A DNA stretch of 40,644 nucleotides from Caballeronia calidae (GTDB lineage: Bacteria > Pseudomonadota > Gammaproteobacteria > Burkholderiales > Burkholderiaceae). The position numbers were made by a program, and so were the translations under genes. The notes beneath the pieces are model-generated. The model saw only the letters and a list, made by a program, of their open reading frames with translations, searched no databases and had not been told where the DNA came from. Positions 1 to 8,716 of this stretch are shown here, piece after piece (the stretch's first letter is position 1; each line of letters starts with the position of its first letter). Location of the stretch: contig NZ_FCOX02000061.1 of the NCBI RefSeq assembly GCF_900044055.2, positions 1 through 40,644 of the forward strand, in the 5' to 3' direction.

Positions 1-215
1 ATGATTTATTCCATCCAAAGATGAAAAAACCTTCCTCTGATACTTCGTGTGAGACTCTTGATTACTTTTGCTATTGCCGATTCCGAAGAACCAGCCGCAC
101 TCGCCATCAAGCGCCCACACTTATCGGCTGTTAGTTTTTAAAGAGCAATTGCGCAGTTATTTGCTTCGCGAGTAATTTGTTTCGCTTGCTTTCTTGCGCG
201 CCGTCATTCAACGGG
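1..215 (-). promoter_or_regulatory. 16S rRNA leader with boxA antitermination element
   Basis: Read leftward, the segment contains TGCTCTTTAA (138-147), matching the boxA antitermination element of bacterial rRNA leaders. Next comes AACTAACAGCCGATAAGTG and the rest of a leader I recognise from Burkholderia and Paraburkholderia rrn operons. It ends in GGATGGAATAAATCAT at the window edge. The mature 16S rRNA should begin just beyond position 1 on the minus strand. No rRNA gene sequence itself is inside the window. Confidence 0.75.
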
Positions 216-221
216 AGGCGA

Positions 222-250
222 ATTATGCGGATATAGCTCTGTGCCGTCAA
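222..250 (-). promoter_or_regulatory. Probable rRNA operon promoter (leftward)
   Basis: On the minus strand a -35 TTGACG (245-250) and a -10 CATAAT (222-227) are separated by exactly 17 bp. An A/T-rich run resembling an UP element lies upstream (about 254-265). A GC-rich stretch (TCGCCTCCC) follows the -10, like the discriminator of stringently controlled rRNA promoters. It fires leftward into the leader at 1-215. The call rests on this layout plus the boxA and leader sequence; no start site is proven. Confidence 0.7.
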
Positions 251-332
251 GCGACTTTTTTTAAACGCTTTGAGGGACAGAATACGACGGATTGAAAGGA
301 ACAGACGAAACCGGCAGACGGAAGGGAGCAGC

Positions 333-485
333 ATGCACCGCAGGCCGATGAAGAAGCTGCCTTACTTCTTCACCCAACTGCGCGACGTGAAGTCGGACGG
401 TATTCCTGATCCGGCGACGCTCGCGCGCCCGGGCACGAAGTGGCGCATCGAATTTCTCGGGCCACCGCTGACAGTGGATCAGTGA
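333..485 (+). CDS. Small hypothetical protein (50 aa)
   Basis: A short ORF starting ATG at 333, chosen because GAAGGGAG sits 6-8 bp upstream; an earlier in-frame start at 270 has no such signal. The product begins MHRRPMKKLPYFFTQL and is basic at the N-terminus, with no signal peptide or membrane segment. I do not recognise a family. It runs divergently from the rRNA promoter and ends before a gene-free stretch. It could be a genuine orphan or a remnant; there is no functional clue. Confidence 0.35.
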   Translation: MHRRPMKKLPYFFTQLRDVKSDGIPDPATLARPGTKWRIEFLGPPLTVDQ

Positions 486-864
486 TTCGTTTGCCGTCGC
501 GATATGTTTCGTTGCGCGGGTGGCGCATCTTGACTCACGGCCCGTCGCCTCCGAACTCTTGAACGATACAACGGCATCGGGTCGGCATCGGCGGATATTC
601 CTAGCCGGCAACGCTGAAATACAGCACGGGCGCATCATGAACGGAAAGCGGCCACTCGAGCGATCAAGGTTGCGCGCGATTCGATGACCGCTGATGACCG
701 GAGCCGGCGGTTCGTCATCTGGCGCCCTTCGCCCTGCGCACGTGTGTCATACGGCACCCGGCATGGCGTTAGCTGAATCGCGTCATCTGCGACTCTGCCA
801 GACGACGACTTGCGCAGAGCCCCTATCGATCATTTGCGATCAGCATGTTGTAGTTGTGGCCCGC
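486..864. other. No recognisable gene
   Basis: About 380 bp between the small ORF and the toxin gene. Open frames exist on both strands, but none has a plausible start, a ribosome-binding site or recognisable content. I see no repeat or clear regulatory element. Confidence 0.6.
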
Positions 865-1170
865 TCACTGAGATTCTCGTCGGTACCGCAGTTCGCGCTG
901 ACTTCGAACTGCCACGACGAACACCGCATCGAATTCAGGCAAAAACCGATACAGCGCCAAATAGCCATGCGCACCGTTCGAAATAACCAATTCGCGCATG
1001 CCCGGATTATCGACCGGCCGGCCAATCATTGGGCTTGACTTGAGGATGTCGAGTGCGGACACGATGTCGTCGATGCGCTCGACTGCACGCTCCGGCGTGT
1101 GTTCGAAGAAAAACTCAAATATGCGATCAAAGTCCTCACGAATTTCCGGCGCCAGGACTATTCGCGCCAT
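865..1170 (-). CDS. RelE/ParE-family toxin
   Basis: A 101-aa basic protein of the size and pattern of RelE/ParE toxins. It has an N-terminal helix region with APEIREDFDRIFEF, a central PMIGRPVDNPGMRELVI strand-turn block typical of the family, and a C-terminal LALYRFLPEF...VVAVRSQRELRYRR segment. Family toxins either cleave mRNA at the ribosome (RelE) or inhibit gyrase (ParE); which applies cannot be told here. The start overlaps the upstream antitoxin gene by 13 bp, so the two are translationally coupled. It looks intact. The partner and the operator upstream support an autoregulated type II toxin-antitoxin pair. Confidence 0.85.
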   Translation of the reverse strand: MARIVLAPEIREDFDRIFEFFFEHTPERAVERIDDIVSALDILKSSPMIGRPVDNPGMRELVISNGAHGYLALYRFLPEFDAVFVVAVRSQRELRYRRESQ

Positions 1171-1442
1171 CGTTTGGCCTTAGGCGTTATCGGCGAGCCA
1201 CCAGCCGCGCGCTCGCGCAAATAGTCACGCATCTCGCTCCAGTCGAGCCCCGCGCCGGTCTCGAGCATCCTCGCGAAGCGAGCGTTCCCCTCGTCGAGAA
1301 ACGCCTGTCGTAGTTCTTCATTCGCGACCCTTTCTGCGATCGCGTCCAACATGAAACTGTGTGCCGTAGTGCCGGACCGCTGGGCGAGTCGGGAGACGCG
1401 ATCGCGAAGATCCGGTGGCAGGCGAAGCGTGGTCGTCGACAT
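1158..1442 (-). CDS. Ribbon-helix-helix (CopG-like) antitoxin
   Basis: A 94-aa protein starting MSTTTLRLPPDLRDRVSRLA. This is the ribbon (TTTLRLP) followed by two helices of a ribbon-helix-helix DNA-binding domain (about residues 1-45). The C-terminal half (about 50-94) is charged and probably wraps the toxin. The ATG at 1442 is preceded by AGAGAGG with 5-nt spacing. Family antitoxins neutralise the partner toxin and repress their own promoter. The direct repeats at 1454-1473 are a fitting operator. It forms an operon with the overlapping RelE/ParE toxin. Confidence 0.85.
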   Translation of the reverse strand: MSTTTLRLPPDLRDRVSRLAQRSGTTAHSFMLDAIAERVANEELRQAFLDEGNARFARMLETGAGLDWSEMRDYLRERAAGGSPITPKAKRWRE

Positions 1443-1453
1443 GACATCCTCTC

Positions 1454-1500
1454 TGTGCTACAGATGTGCTACATCCTACGCGGACCTGCGCGAATTGCAA
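1454..1500 (-). promoter_or_regulatory. Toxin-antitoxin promoter with phased RHH operator
   Basis: Two exact copies of the 9-mer TGTAGCACA (1454-1462 and 1465-1473, minus strand) are repeated with an 11-bp period, placing them on the same DNA face. A candidate -35 TTGCAA (1495-1500) and -10 TAGGAT (1473-1478) are 16 bp apart. The repeats lie between the -10 and the antitoxin start at 1442. A bound ribbon-helix-helix repressor there would block transcription. Assignment to the antitoxin is inference from position. Confidence 0.65.
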
Positions 1501-1582
1501 GTGACAGTGATTGTTCAGCGCTCAAAAACCCACCTATCATGTTGATTAAATGGAATATTATCGTTAGACATTCATCCTATAA

Positions 1583-1908
1583 TGTTGGTCTTTCGTCCGG
1601 CGCAATGCGAAAGGCGCTGTCCGTTGGTGGCTAACCGTCCCTGGCAAAGGCGGCAAGGAACGGCTGGTGCCGGGCACCCAGGAATTGATGACGGAACTCT
1701 CGCGATACCGACAATACCTCGGGCTGAGCGCGCTCCCCTCCCCCAATGAAGATACACCGCTGGTTCTGCCAATTGGCGCGACGGCCGCGAACGGTGGCAA
1801 ACAGACGTGCACGCCGTTGACGCGGGCCGCGCTACATGTGATTGGGGGGCGACAAAGACGTGTTTGCGGGGGCCGCAGCCTTACTTCGTGAGCGCGATGA
1901 AGTGTCTG
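1583..1908 (+). pseudogene. Tyrosine recombinase (integrase) remnant
   Basis: One frame from about 1586 reads WSFVRRNAKGAVRWWLTV, then PGKGGKERLVPGTQELM, and continues to TPLTRAALHVI near 1845. The WWL-x-V-x-GKGGKxRLVP block is the typical segment between the core-binding and catalytic parts of phage-type integrases. Near 1850 the frame breaks: KDVFAGAAALLRERDE, which should follow, is in another frame. There is no start codon region, no N-terminal half and no C-terminal Arg-His-x-x-Arg...Tyr box. It is a dead fragment marking a former integrated element next to the toxin-antitoxin pair. Confidence 0.7.
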
Positions 1909-2033
1909 CGGGGCGTGCCGTGTATTCCGCTCCGAACGCCGCTGCGATTCATCGTGAAGCGGAAGGTGGTGTTCCTTGAGCATTGCTTTTTCTCTCGCGA
2001 GGACAAAGTTTCGAGTCGTTGCAAGCCACGGTT

Positions 2034-2180
2034 TCACCGAGGGCGGCTTAAACATGCGTGAATCTGGCTGACCACGGCCGCGCCGTCTCCGACCGCCGAC
2101 GCCACTCGCTTGGCCGACGCCGCGCGCACGTCGCCAATGGCGAACAGTCCCGACACGCTCGTTTCCAGCGCAAAGCGCGC
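2034..2180 (-). pseudogene. Thioredoxin-reductase-like C-terminal stump
   Basis: The minus strand reads FALETSVSGLFAIGDV, then RAASAKRVASAVGDGAA and VVSQIHA. This is the conserved second FAD-binding (GDV) box and C-terminal helix of thioredoxin-reductase-type flavoproteins. The nearest versions I know carry an N-terminal cyclic-nucleotide-binding domain. Everything upstream, including the NADPH domain and redox cysteines, is missing, so the fragment cannot function. The frame runs on to a stop at 2034. It is separate from the neighbouring MFS gene. Confidence 0.7.
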
Positions 2181-2347
2181 TGACGCAGCAAAGATGAAGG
2201 TGAAGACATGTCGATTTTCCTTGGCGAGTAGTGGAGCGTCGTTCGGGCCTTATCGACGATGGGAAGCGTATCGGCAGGCCCCTTGCGATGTCCTGAACGG
2301 CAATGAATTGTTGTTAACCCAACGTCGCTGAAGACAGCACCCTCGGT

Positions 2348-3562
2348 TCACGCGTGACGCCTGGCATGGGAGCGGCCGATCAATAGGTAGTGAGCGAGCG
2401 CGAGCAGTGGAAAGGAGGTGGCGACCGCGGCAACCAGCGGCCAGCCGCCATGCTCGTAGAGCGGACTGGCAATTGCCGAGCCCAACGAACCGCCGACGAA
2501 GATGCTCGTCATGTACAGCGCGTTAAGCCGGTTGCGGCTTGCCGCATGCAGCGCATAGATCTCGCGCTGACCTAGCACCATGTTCATCTGCACCGCGAAG
2601 TCGAGCACGATGCCGGTTGCCACCAGGCCTGCCACCCCCCAAGACGAGTGGATGAATGTCGGCATATAGGCTAGCGCGCCGACCACGAGCGCGATCAAGG
2701 TTGCGCGCACGGTGTGGCCCGCGTCGGCGAGACGGCCTGCTACCGGTGCGGAAGTCGCGCCGATCGCCCCGACCAGTGCGAACAGCCCGATCCGCGTCTG
2801 CGTGAGACCGAACTGGCGCGTCAGCTCAACCGGAATCGCGGTCCAGAAGAGGCTGAACGACGCAAACATCAACGCCTGATACAAGGAGCGGTGACGCAAC
2901 ACCGGCACAGTGCGCACGAGGTGGCCAAGCGAGCCGATGAGCTCAAAGTATGTGGCTTGATGGGTGGGCTGGCGCCGCGGAATGGTCAGTGCGAGCACGG
3001 TGGTCACCATTGTCATCAGCACCGCTGCGGAGCCGAACACGGCGCGCCAGCCGAAGTGTCCCGCAACTACGCTGGAGATCGGGCGTGCCAGCAAGATACC
3101 GAGCAGCAGGCCGCTCATAATCGTGCCGACCACCTTGCCGCGCGATTGGTCCGGTGAAAGATGGGCGGCGAGCGGAATCAGGATCTGCACGGCGACCGAA
3201 CTGAATCCCACGAGGAGCGAGATGACGAGGAACCCGCCGGGTTGGTGCGCGAATGCCGCGGCGGCGAGACTCGCAATTGACACGAGTGCCGTGGAAATCA
3301 TCAGCTTGCGATTCTCAATCAGGTCGCCAAGCGGCACAAGAAAGAACAGCCCCAACGCGTAGCCGATTTGCGTGAGCGAGACAATCAGGCTCGCCATGCC
3401 GTTCGACATGTGAATGTCGGGGGCGATCAGCTCAGTGATCGGCTGTGCATAGTACAGGTTGGCGACAATCGCGCCGCAGCAGATAGCGAACAGCGCGATC
3501 AGACCTTGTGTCAGTTTGACCGGACTGCCCGCGCTCGCTGTGGCAGATAGCTGATTTGACAT
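2348..3562 (-). CDS. MFS transporter, drug/metabolite exporter type
   Basis: A 404-aa hydrophobic protein with about 12 predicted membrane segments. ANLYYAQPITELIA in the first helix and PLGDLIENRKLM in the loop after TM2 correspond to the signature region of an MFS subgroup of putative exporters. Substrate cannot be read from sequence. The gene is complete. It lies 33 bp downstream of the DsbA/FrnE-like gene on the same strand, so the two are probably co-transcribed. The LysR gene on the other side (4388) likely controls both. The C-terminus ends in a basic tail (RSHARRHA). Confidence 0.85.
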   Translation of the reverse strand: MSNQLSATASAGSPVKLTQGLIALFAICCGAIVANLYYAQPITELIAPDIHMSNGMASLIVSLTQIGYALGLFFLVPLGDLIENRKLMISTALVSIASLAAAAFAHQPGGFLVISLLVGFSSVAVQILIPLAAHLSPDQSRGKVVGTIMSGLLLGILLARPISSVVAGHFGWRAVFGSAAVLMTMVTTVLALTIPRRQPTHQATYFELIGSLGHLVRTVPVLRHRSLYQALMFASFSLFWTAIPVELTRQFGLTQTRIGLFALVGAIGATSAPVAGRLADAGHTVRATLIALVVGALAYMPTFIHSSWGVAGLVATGIVLDFAVQMNMVLGQREIYALHAASRNRLNALYMTSIFVGGSLGSAIASPLYEHGGWPLVAAVATSFPLLALAHYLLIGRSHARRHA

Positions 3563-3595
3563 GACGACTCCAAAAAGTAGATAGCAAAGAAGGGG

Positions 3596-4267
3596 TTATA
3601 CGGGAGGCCCGGCAAACACGAACCGTTGCGCCGCTGCATGCAACGCGTCGACAAAAACCGCTGGCGGCTGCGCGCCGCTGATCACGTGCCCGTCGATCAC
3701 GACGGCCGGCACGCCGGGAAAGCCGTAACCATCGGTCGGCTCATGAGATGCGAGTGGCGCGGCAATGCGTGCAGACAGTAACTCGGCGCGTAGGTCGTCG
3801 GTGTCGAGGCCGTACGACGCGGCGATTTCAAGCAGTACGTCGGGCGAACCGATATCGCGTCCTGCCGAGAAATACGCCGCAAAGATGGCCTCGCACAACG
3901 CAGCAGTCGCGCGCGACTGGGTGCGCTGTTGCGATAGCTGCATCAGTCGATGCGCAATGCGCGTGTTCGGCGTTCGCAGCACCTTGTCGTAGTCGAAGCG
4001 GACACCGGCCACGAGGCCAGCGGCGCTCGCCTGCGCGTCCCTCATTTGCGAGCGCGCCCAACTGCCGAATTTCTGGCTGCGATACGCGCGGCGATCCATG
4101 CCTTCGGACGGCATATCTGGGTTCAGCTCAAACGGCACGTAGCGGAAAGCAACCTCAGCCGTGTGTTCGATTCCGGCTTCCGCAAGCGCTGCGGCAAGGT
4201 TGCGCTGGCCGATCCAGCCCCACGGACAAATGAAGTCGTAGTGGACATCGATTTGGATGGTGGGCAT
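3596..4267 (-). CDS. DsbA/FrnE-family thioredoxin-fold protein
   Basis: A 223-aa protein of normal length for the FrnE-like branch of the DsbA/2-hydroxychromene-2-carboxylate isomerase family. The N-terminal strand IDVHYDFICPWGWIG carries the active-site position. The motif is C14-P-W-G17, so only the first cysteine of the usual CPWC pair is present. The cis-proline loop GFPGVPAVVIDG (P187) is intact. There is no signal peptide, so it should be cytoplasmic. A single active-site Cys argues against ordinary dithiol oxidase activity and for a glutathione-linked or isomerase-like role (inference). It is upstream of the MFS gene in one operon and divergent from a LysR regulator. Confidence 0.85.
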   Translation of the reverse strand: MPTIQIDVHYDFICPWGWIGQRNLAAALAEAGIEHTAEVAFRYVPFELNPDMPSEGMDRRAYRSQKFGSWARSQMRDAQASAAGLVAGVRFDYDKVLRTPNTRIAHRLMQLSQQRTQSRATAALCEAIFAAYFSAGRDIGSPDVLLEIAASYGLDTDDLRAELLSARIAAPLASHEPTDGYGFPGVPAVVIDGHVISGAQPPAVFVDALHAAAQRFVFAGPPV

Positions 4268-4302
4268 GGCAGGTAGTCGCGTTGAGCAATGCCCGCAGCT
4301 TA

Positions 4303-4365
4303 AGCGTTGCGTTGAAAGTCTGGAATTGAGATAGAATGCAAGCTAGCGTTGCGTTGGGCGCAACG
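4303..4365. promoter_or_regulatory. Candidate LysR binding region between divergent genes
   Basis: The 12-mer AGCGTTGCGTTG occurs at 4303-4314 and again at 4345-4356, a 42-bp period or about four helical turns. The second copy is part of a perfect inverted repeat: CGTTGCG (4347-4353), 5-nt loop, CGCAACG (4359-4365). The region lies between the DsbA-like start (4267) and the LysR start (4388), where LysR proteins normally bind. Confidence 0.5.
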
Positions 4366-4387
4366 GCACTGATTGCATGAGTCGCGC

Positions 4388-5308
4388 ATGGACAAATTAC
4401 TCGCCATCAAAACTTTTCTCGAAGTAGCCGACGCGGGCGGCTTCACGAAGGCCGCCCAACGTCTGGGTGTGGCCACCTCATCCGTAACGCGCCTTATGGA
4501 TTCGCTCGAGGCGTCGCTCGGCACGTCGCTGTTGACGCGTACCCCGCGTAAGGTAAGCCTCACTGACTCGGGCATTGCGTACGTCGAACAGGTGTCAAAG
4601 GTGCTGGACGATCTGGCGGAGGCCGACGAAAGCGTGTTCGATAGTGGCGCCGCGCCAGTAGGCGCGCTTCGTGTGTCGGTGCCGTCCACCTATAGTCGCT
4701 TGTGCCTCGCGCCACATCTGGCGGCGTTTCTCTCTGAATATCCGCGTGTACTCCTCGATGTGGCGGTAAGCGACCAGTTTGTCGATCTCGCAGTTGAGCG
4801 CATTGATGTCGCCATTCGCATCGGCTCTGCCGAGCGCGACGCCAATCTGATCGTGAAGCAGTTGGCAGATAATCCGCGTTACGTCGTGGCGAGCCACGAG
4901 TACCTTGAACGCAGCGGCGCACCCGCTGCGCCTGCGGACCTCGCCCGACACGAGTGCTTACGCTTTGCCTATGGCGGCGGCTACCGCGCGCGGCAGGTGT
5001 GGGCCTTCGAGCGCGAACGCACGGAAGAACGCGTCGACGTGCGCGGCCAACTGCTCTCCAACAATCTCGACATTCTGTTCGAAGCGGTCATTGCCGGGAG
5101 GGGTATCGCGCTGCTGCCCGAGTGGCTTGTGGCGTCCGAAATCCGCGCCGGTCGCCTGGTGCGCCTGTTCGAGACATTCCAGGCGCGACCTCAGCCGGGC
5201 GATGCAGTCGTGTATGCCGGGTACCTGCCTAATCGCCGCCAGTCGAGCAAGGTGCGCGCGTTTTTGCAGTTCATCGAGCCGCGGTTAAAATCTCGGCTGG
5301 AAGGCTGA
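4388..5308 (+). CDS. LysR-family transcriptional regulator
   Basis: A 306-aa protein in the normal LTTR size range. The N-terminal winged helix (MDKLLAIKTFLEVADAGGF, then TKAAQRLGVATSSVTRLMDS) spans residues 1-60. A type 2 periplasmic-binding-like effector domain follows from about residue 90. The ATG at 4388 is chosen because the LTTR N-terminus conventionally starts here; the earlier TTG at 4373 would add five uncharacteristic residues. It belongs to the CrgA-like group by overall pattern. It is divergent from the DsbA-like/MFS pair and probably regulates it together with its own gene. The effector is unknown. Confidence 0.88.
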   Translation: MDKLLAIKTFLEVADAGGFTKAAQRLGVATSSVTRLMDSLEASLGTSLLTRTPRKVSLTDSGIAYVEQVSKVLDDLAEADESVFDSGAAPVGALRVSVPSTYSRLCLAPHLAAFLSEYPRVLLDVAVSDQFVDLAVERIDVAIRIGSAERDANLIVKQLADNPRYVVASHEYLERSGAPAAPADLARHECLRFAYGGGYRARQVWAFERERTEERVDVRGQLLSNNLDILFEAVIAGRGIALLPEWLVASEIRAGRLVRLFETFQARPQPGDAVVYAGYLPNRRQSSKVRAFLQFIEPRLKSRLEG

Positions 5309-5360
5309 GCCGTCCGGCCCGGGCGCAACGCTTGCGGGTCTCACGACGGGAGGTGCCGCC

Positions 5361-7897
5361 ATGAAAGCGACCGCATTCTTGGAACAAGCCAAACGAACAG
5401 CGCAACTCGTCGATGCGCTTCTCGTTGCGCGCTATGCGGTCGTCATCCATGACGGCATCGCTTCCGGGCGCACGTCGTCATCGATGCCCTGCGCGACGAG
5501 CACGGCCATCTATTCGGCTTCGCCAAGATCACGCGCGATTGGACCGCGCACCGGCGTCTGCGCGAAGACACGCTCGATCATGAGCGACGCTTCCGCTATC
5601 TCGTGCAAAGTGTCACCGGCAACGCGATCTACATGCTCGACATCAACGGCATCGTGTCGAACTGGAATGCAGGCGCGCAACGGACCAAGGGCTATGCGGC
5701 GAACGAGATCGTCGGCAAGCATTTCAATGTTTTTACACGCCGGAAGGCCGGAAGACGGGCGCGCCCGCGCGCAGTCTCGCCATCGCGCTTACGGAGCGCA
5801 AGTACGAAACGGAAGGCTGGCGCGTGCGCAAGGACGGCACGCGTTTCTGGGCGCACGTGGTCATCGATCCCATTCATGAGGACAACGGCAAGCTGCTCGG
5901 CTTCGCGAAGGTCACGCGCGACCTGACAGAGACGCGCACGTTGCATAAGCAGACGCGCGATCCCGAGCGCAGCTTCCGTCTGCTGATCGAAGCTGTCACC
6001 GATTACGCGATCTACATGCTCGACCCAGGTGGCATCGTGTCGAACTGGAGTGCGGGTGCGCAACGTGCCAAGGGCTACACAGCGTGCGATCTTCGGCAAG
6101 CAGTTCTCCTGTTTCTACGATACGGGCGACCGCGGACGCGGCCTGCCGCAACACGGCCTCGATACCGCGCGCACGACGGGCAAATTCGAGGCAAGGCTGG
6201 CGCATCCGAAAGGACGGCACCCGCTTTTGGGCGCATGTGGTCATCCAGCCAATCTACGATGACGCCGGCGACCTCTTCGGCTTCGCCAAGATCACGCGCG
6301 ACTGCACCGAACAGCGCGAGACCGCGCTCGCCCTCGAAGAGACGACGCGCAATCTCGACCTCGCGCTCGACAACATGCAGCAAGGCCTCTGTCTGTTCAA
6401 CCGGCGCGGCAGGCTCGTGCTGTGCAATCATCAGTTCACGCGCATCCTGGCGCTTGCGTCGGACAGCCTGCCTGCCGGAAGCACGTTGCGCACTGTGCTA
6501 CGGCGTATCGGCGAGCGCTCGGGCGAGCCATGCGGCGAAGCCGTGGCGCGGATCAACGCGCTGCGCGAGCAATTCCTGCGCGCCCGCATACCGGAGCGGG
6601 AACAATCGCAGGTCGAGTTTCAACATCTCGGACGCAGCATCGCTGTCGTGACGCGCATGCTGTCGAATGGCGGATGGGTCTCAACGATCGAAGACGTGAC
6701 TGAGCGGCGCGCTGCAGAAAAGCGCATCACGCATCTAGCGCACCATGATCAACTCACCGATCTGCCCAATCGCGTGAGTTTTCAGGATAAGCTGAAGCAA
6801 CTCGTCCATTTGCTGTCGCCCGAGCGGCCGTTCGCCCTGCTCTATCTCGATCTAGACCGCTTCAAAGTCGTCAACGACACGCTCGGCCATCATGTCGGCG
6901 ACGAATTGCTGAGGGCGGTGGCGCACAGGCTGTTGTCGACATTGCGCGCGAGCGATCAACTAGCCCGGCTGAGCGGCGACGAGTTCACCATCCTGCAAAC
7001 TTCGTTTAGACACGCCGACGATGCCGCGGCACTCGCGGAGCGCTGCATCGAAAAGCTCGCCGCGCCATTCGAGGTCGCGGGCAACGAGATCACCGTGGGC
7101 GTGAGCGTCGGCATCGTGTGCTGCACGCACGGCGTCGAGCACGACGCCGTGCTGCGACAGGCCGATCTTGCGTCGTACGAAGCCAAGCGCGAGGGCCGGA
7201 ACTGCTATCGCATCTACGAGCGCGGCATGAACGATCCGCTGCGGCTTCGCAACGAGCTCGAAGACGAACTGCGCCGTAGTCTGAGCGCCGATGAACTCGA
7301 AGTGCATTACCAGCCGATCATCGACGGACGCACGGGGCAGACCACCGCGATGGAAGCACTGCTGCGATGGACGCATCCGAAGCGTGGGCCGATATCGCCG
7401 GCCGATCGTCCCGATTGCCGAGGAACGGGGCCTCATGCCCGAACTGGGCGCGTGGGTGCTCGAGCGCGCATGCCGCGACGCCGCGCGCTGGCCGGCATAT
7501 ATCCGCCGGAGTCTCAACGGCACGCCGGCTCGAACTGGCGATCACCGAGACTGCGTTGCTGGTGTCCTGGGGCACGCCGCACCGCATTCTCAACGAAGTC
7601 CGGGCCTTGGGCGTGACGATGGATGGCTTCGGTACAGGCTATTCCTCTTTGAGCCTGCAGAGCTTTCCGTTCACGCGCGTGAAGATCGATCGCGGCTTCG
7701 TGAACGGGCTGGGCCGAAATCCGAAGTCCGGCGCCATCGTGCGTGCAATCACCGAATTATGTCGCACGCTGGGCCTGCCGATCATTGACGAAGGTGTGGA
7801 AACGGAGCCGATTCCTACTGGATGGCGAGCGCGAGCGGATCGACGGCTGCCGACATTCGCGCAATCCATTGAGGGCGAGCCAAAACGATCGCGCTGA
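5361..7897 (+). pseudogene. Multi-PAS GGDEF-EAL regulator, frameshifted
   Basis: A cyclic-di-GMP turnover gene can be reassembled only by jumping frames. The order is: a partial PAS C-terminus (near 5470-5560), two near-duplicate PAS-PAC units (FRYLVQSVTGNAIYMLD from about 5595; FRLLIEAVTDYAIYMLD from about 5975), then a third PAS, GGDEF (about 6720-7200) and EAL (about 7290-7850). The cyclase half is continuous, with LTDLPNR, DLDRFKVVNDTLGHHVGDE and RLSGDEF, i.e. SGDEF in place of GGDEF. The EAL domain keeps MEALLRW and TMDGFGTGYSSL but is split near 7400, 7510 and 7810. At least six frame changes make a functional product impossible. Confidence 0.88.
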
Positions 7898-7899
7898 AA

Positions 7900-8412
7900 T
7901 TATTTCAGACGCCGCAGAATAACTTCGGCCGTGCCGCCGCTCGAAGCCGGCGTTGCCCATTTCAGCTGTTCCGCATCTACTGTGAACGGTCGCTTTTGCT
8001 GCACCCCATTCCAATTGGGATAGGAACTTGCGATGACATGAAACGTAATCGTATTATCGAGACGGTTCACTGTGTAAGTGCCGAAGTGCGCGATCATGCC
8101 TTGGACCACCGCTTTATTTTCCTCTGCGGTGCCTTCCATTCGATTGTCGGACGCAAACTTCGGAATATCGCCGCGCGAGGTCATGAGAATATAGTGACCG
8201 CTCTCGTCGAAGACGGCGATCCCTTGCGGATTGGTCCCGTACATGGCTTGCCGAGTGCCGTCCGGACGCACGATGTCGACCGAGACGTACGCCCATGTTC
8301 CAATGACCTCATCCCTCAACGTGCCAGTCTGGACGGCTCCACGCGTGCAGGAAGCCAGCGAGCCCGCCAGCACTACGAAGGCGGAGCACCTGAGAAGACT
8401 TTTCCGTCTCAT
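7900..8412 (-). CDS. Lipocalin-like domain lipoprotein
   Basis: A 170-aa protein. The ATG at 8412 has GGAGG six bases upstream, preferable to an ATG ten codons earlier. Residues 1-22 form a lipoprotein signal peptide ending in the lipobox L-A-S-C (Cys22). The rest resembles the bacterial lipocalin_5-type domain: GTWAYVSVDIVRPDGTR, a beta-rich core with GHYILMTSRGDIPKF, and AHFGTYTVN...ITFHV. Such proteins probably bind a small hydrophobic ligand at the membrane surface; the function is undetermined. It converges with the pseudogene to its left with only 2 bp between. There is no obvious partner gene. Confidence 0.78.
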   Translation of the reverse strand: MRRKSLLRCSAFVVLAGSLASCTRGAVQTGTLRDEVIGTWAYVSVDIVRPDGTRQAMYGTNPQGIAVFDESGHYILMTSRGDIPKFASDNRMEGTAEENKAVVQGMIAHFGTYTVNRLDNTITFHVIASSYPNWNGVQQKRPFTVDAEQLKWATPASSGGTAEVILRRLK

Positions 8413-8716
8413 TGCAATCCTCCATCGAGAATATTCAGGCATGAGTCTCCCGAACTGGCTCAGCGCGCAAGTCTGTTTGGCCTGGTCGCAATATACGCCT
8501 TAGGTGCAGTAGTAGTCTGATCCTACCAAGGGATATTCACCGTACTCACATGTTATGTTCAACCGCGGCCGGCATAACCCGACCCGTAGGAGCCGTTCGT
8601 CACGAGCGCGCCCCTCTGGCGGCTTCCAGGGTACAACGGTCATCGATGTCACATTCGAAAACGTTGGCAAATCGGCTGAACCAGTCTTCCACCCTATCTT
8701 GCGCCGGGCCCGTTGG
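8413..8716. other. Intergenic, no gene seen
   Basis: About 300 bp between the lipoprotein start and the reductase stop. It must contain the promoter of the lipoprotein gene on the left. No coding segment, repeat or strong terminator is evident. Confidence 0.5.
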
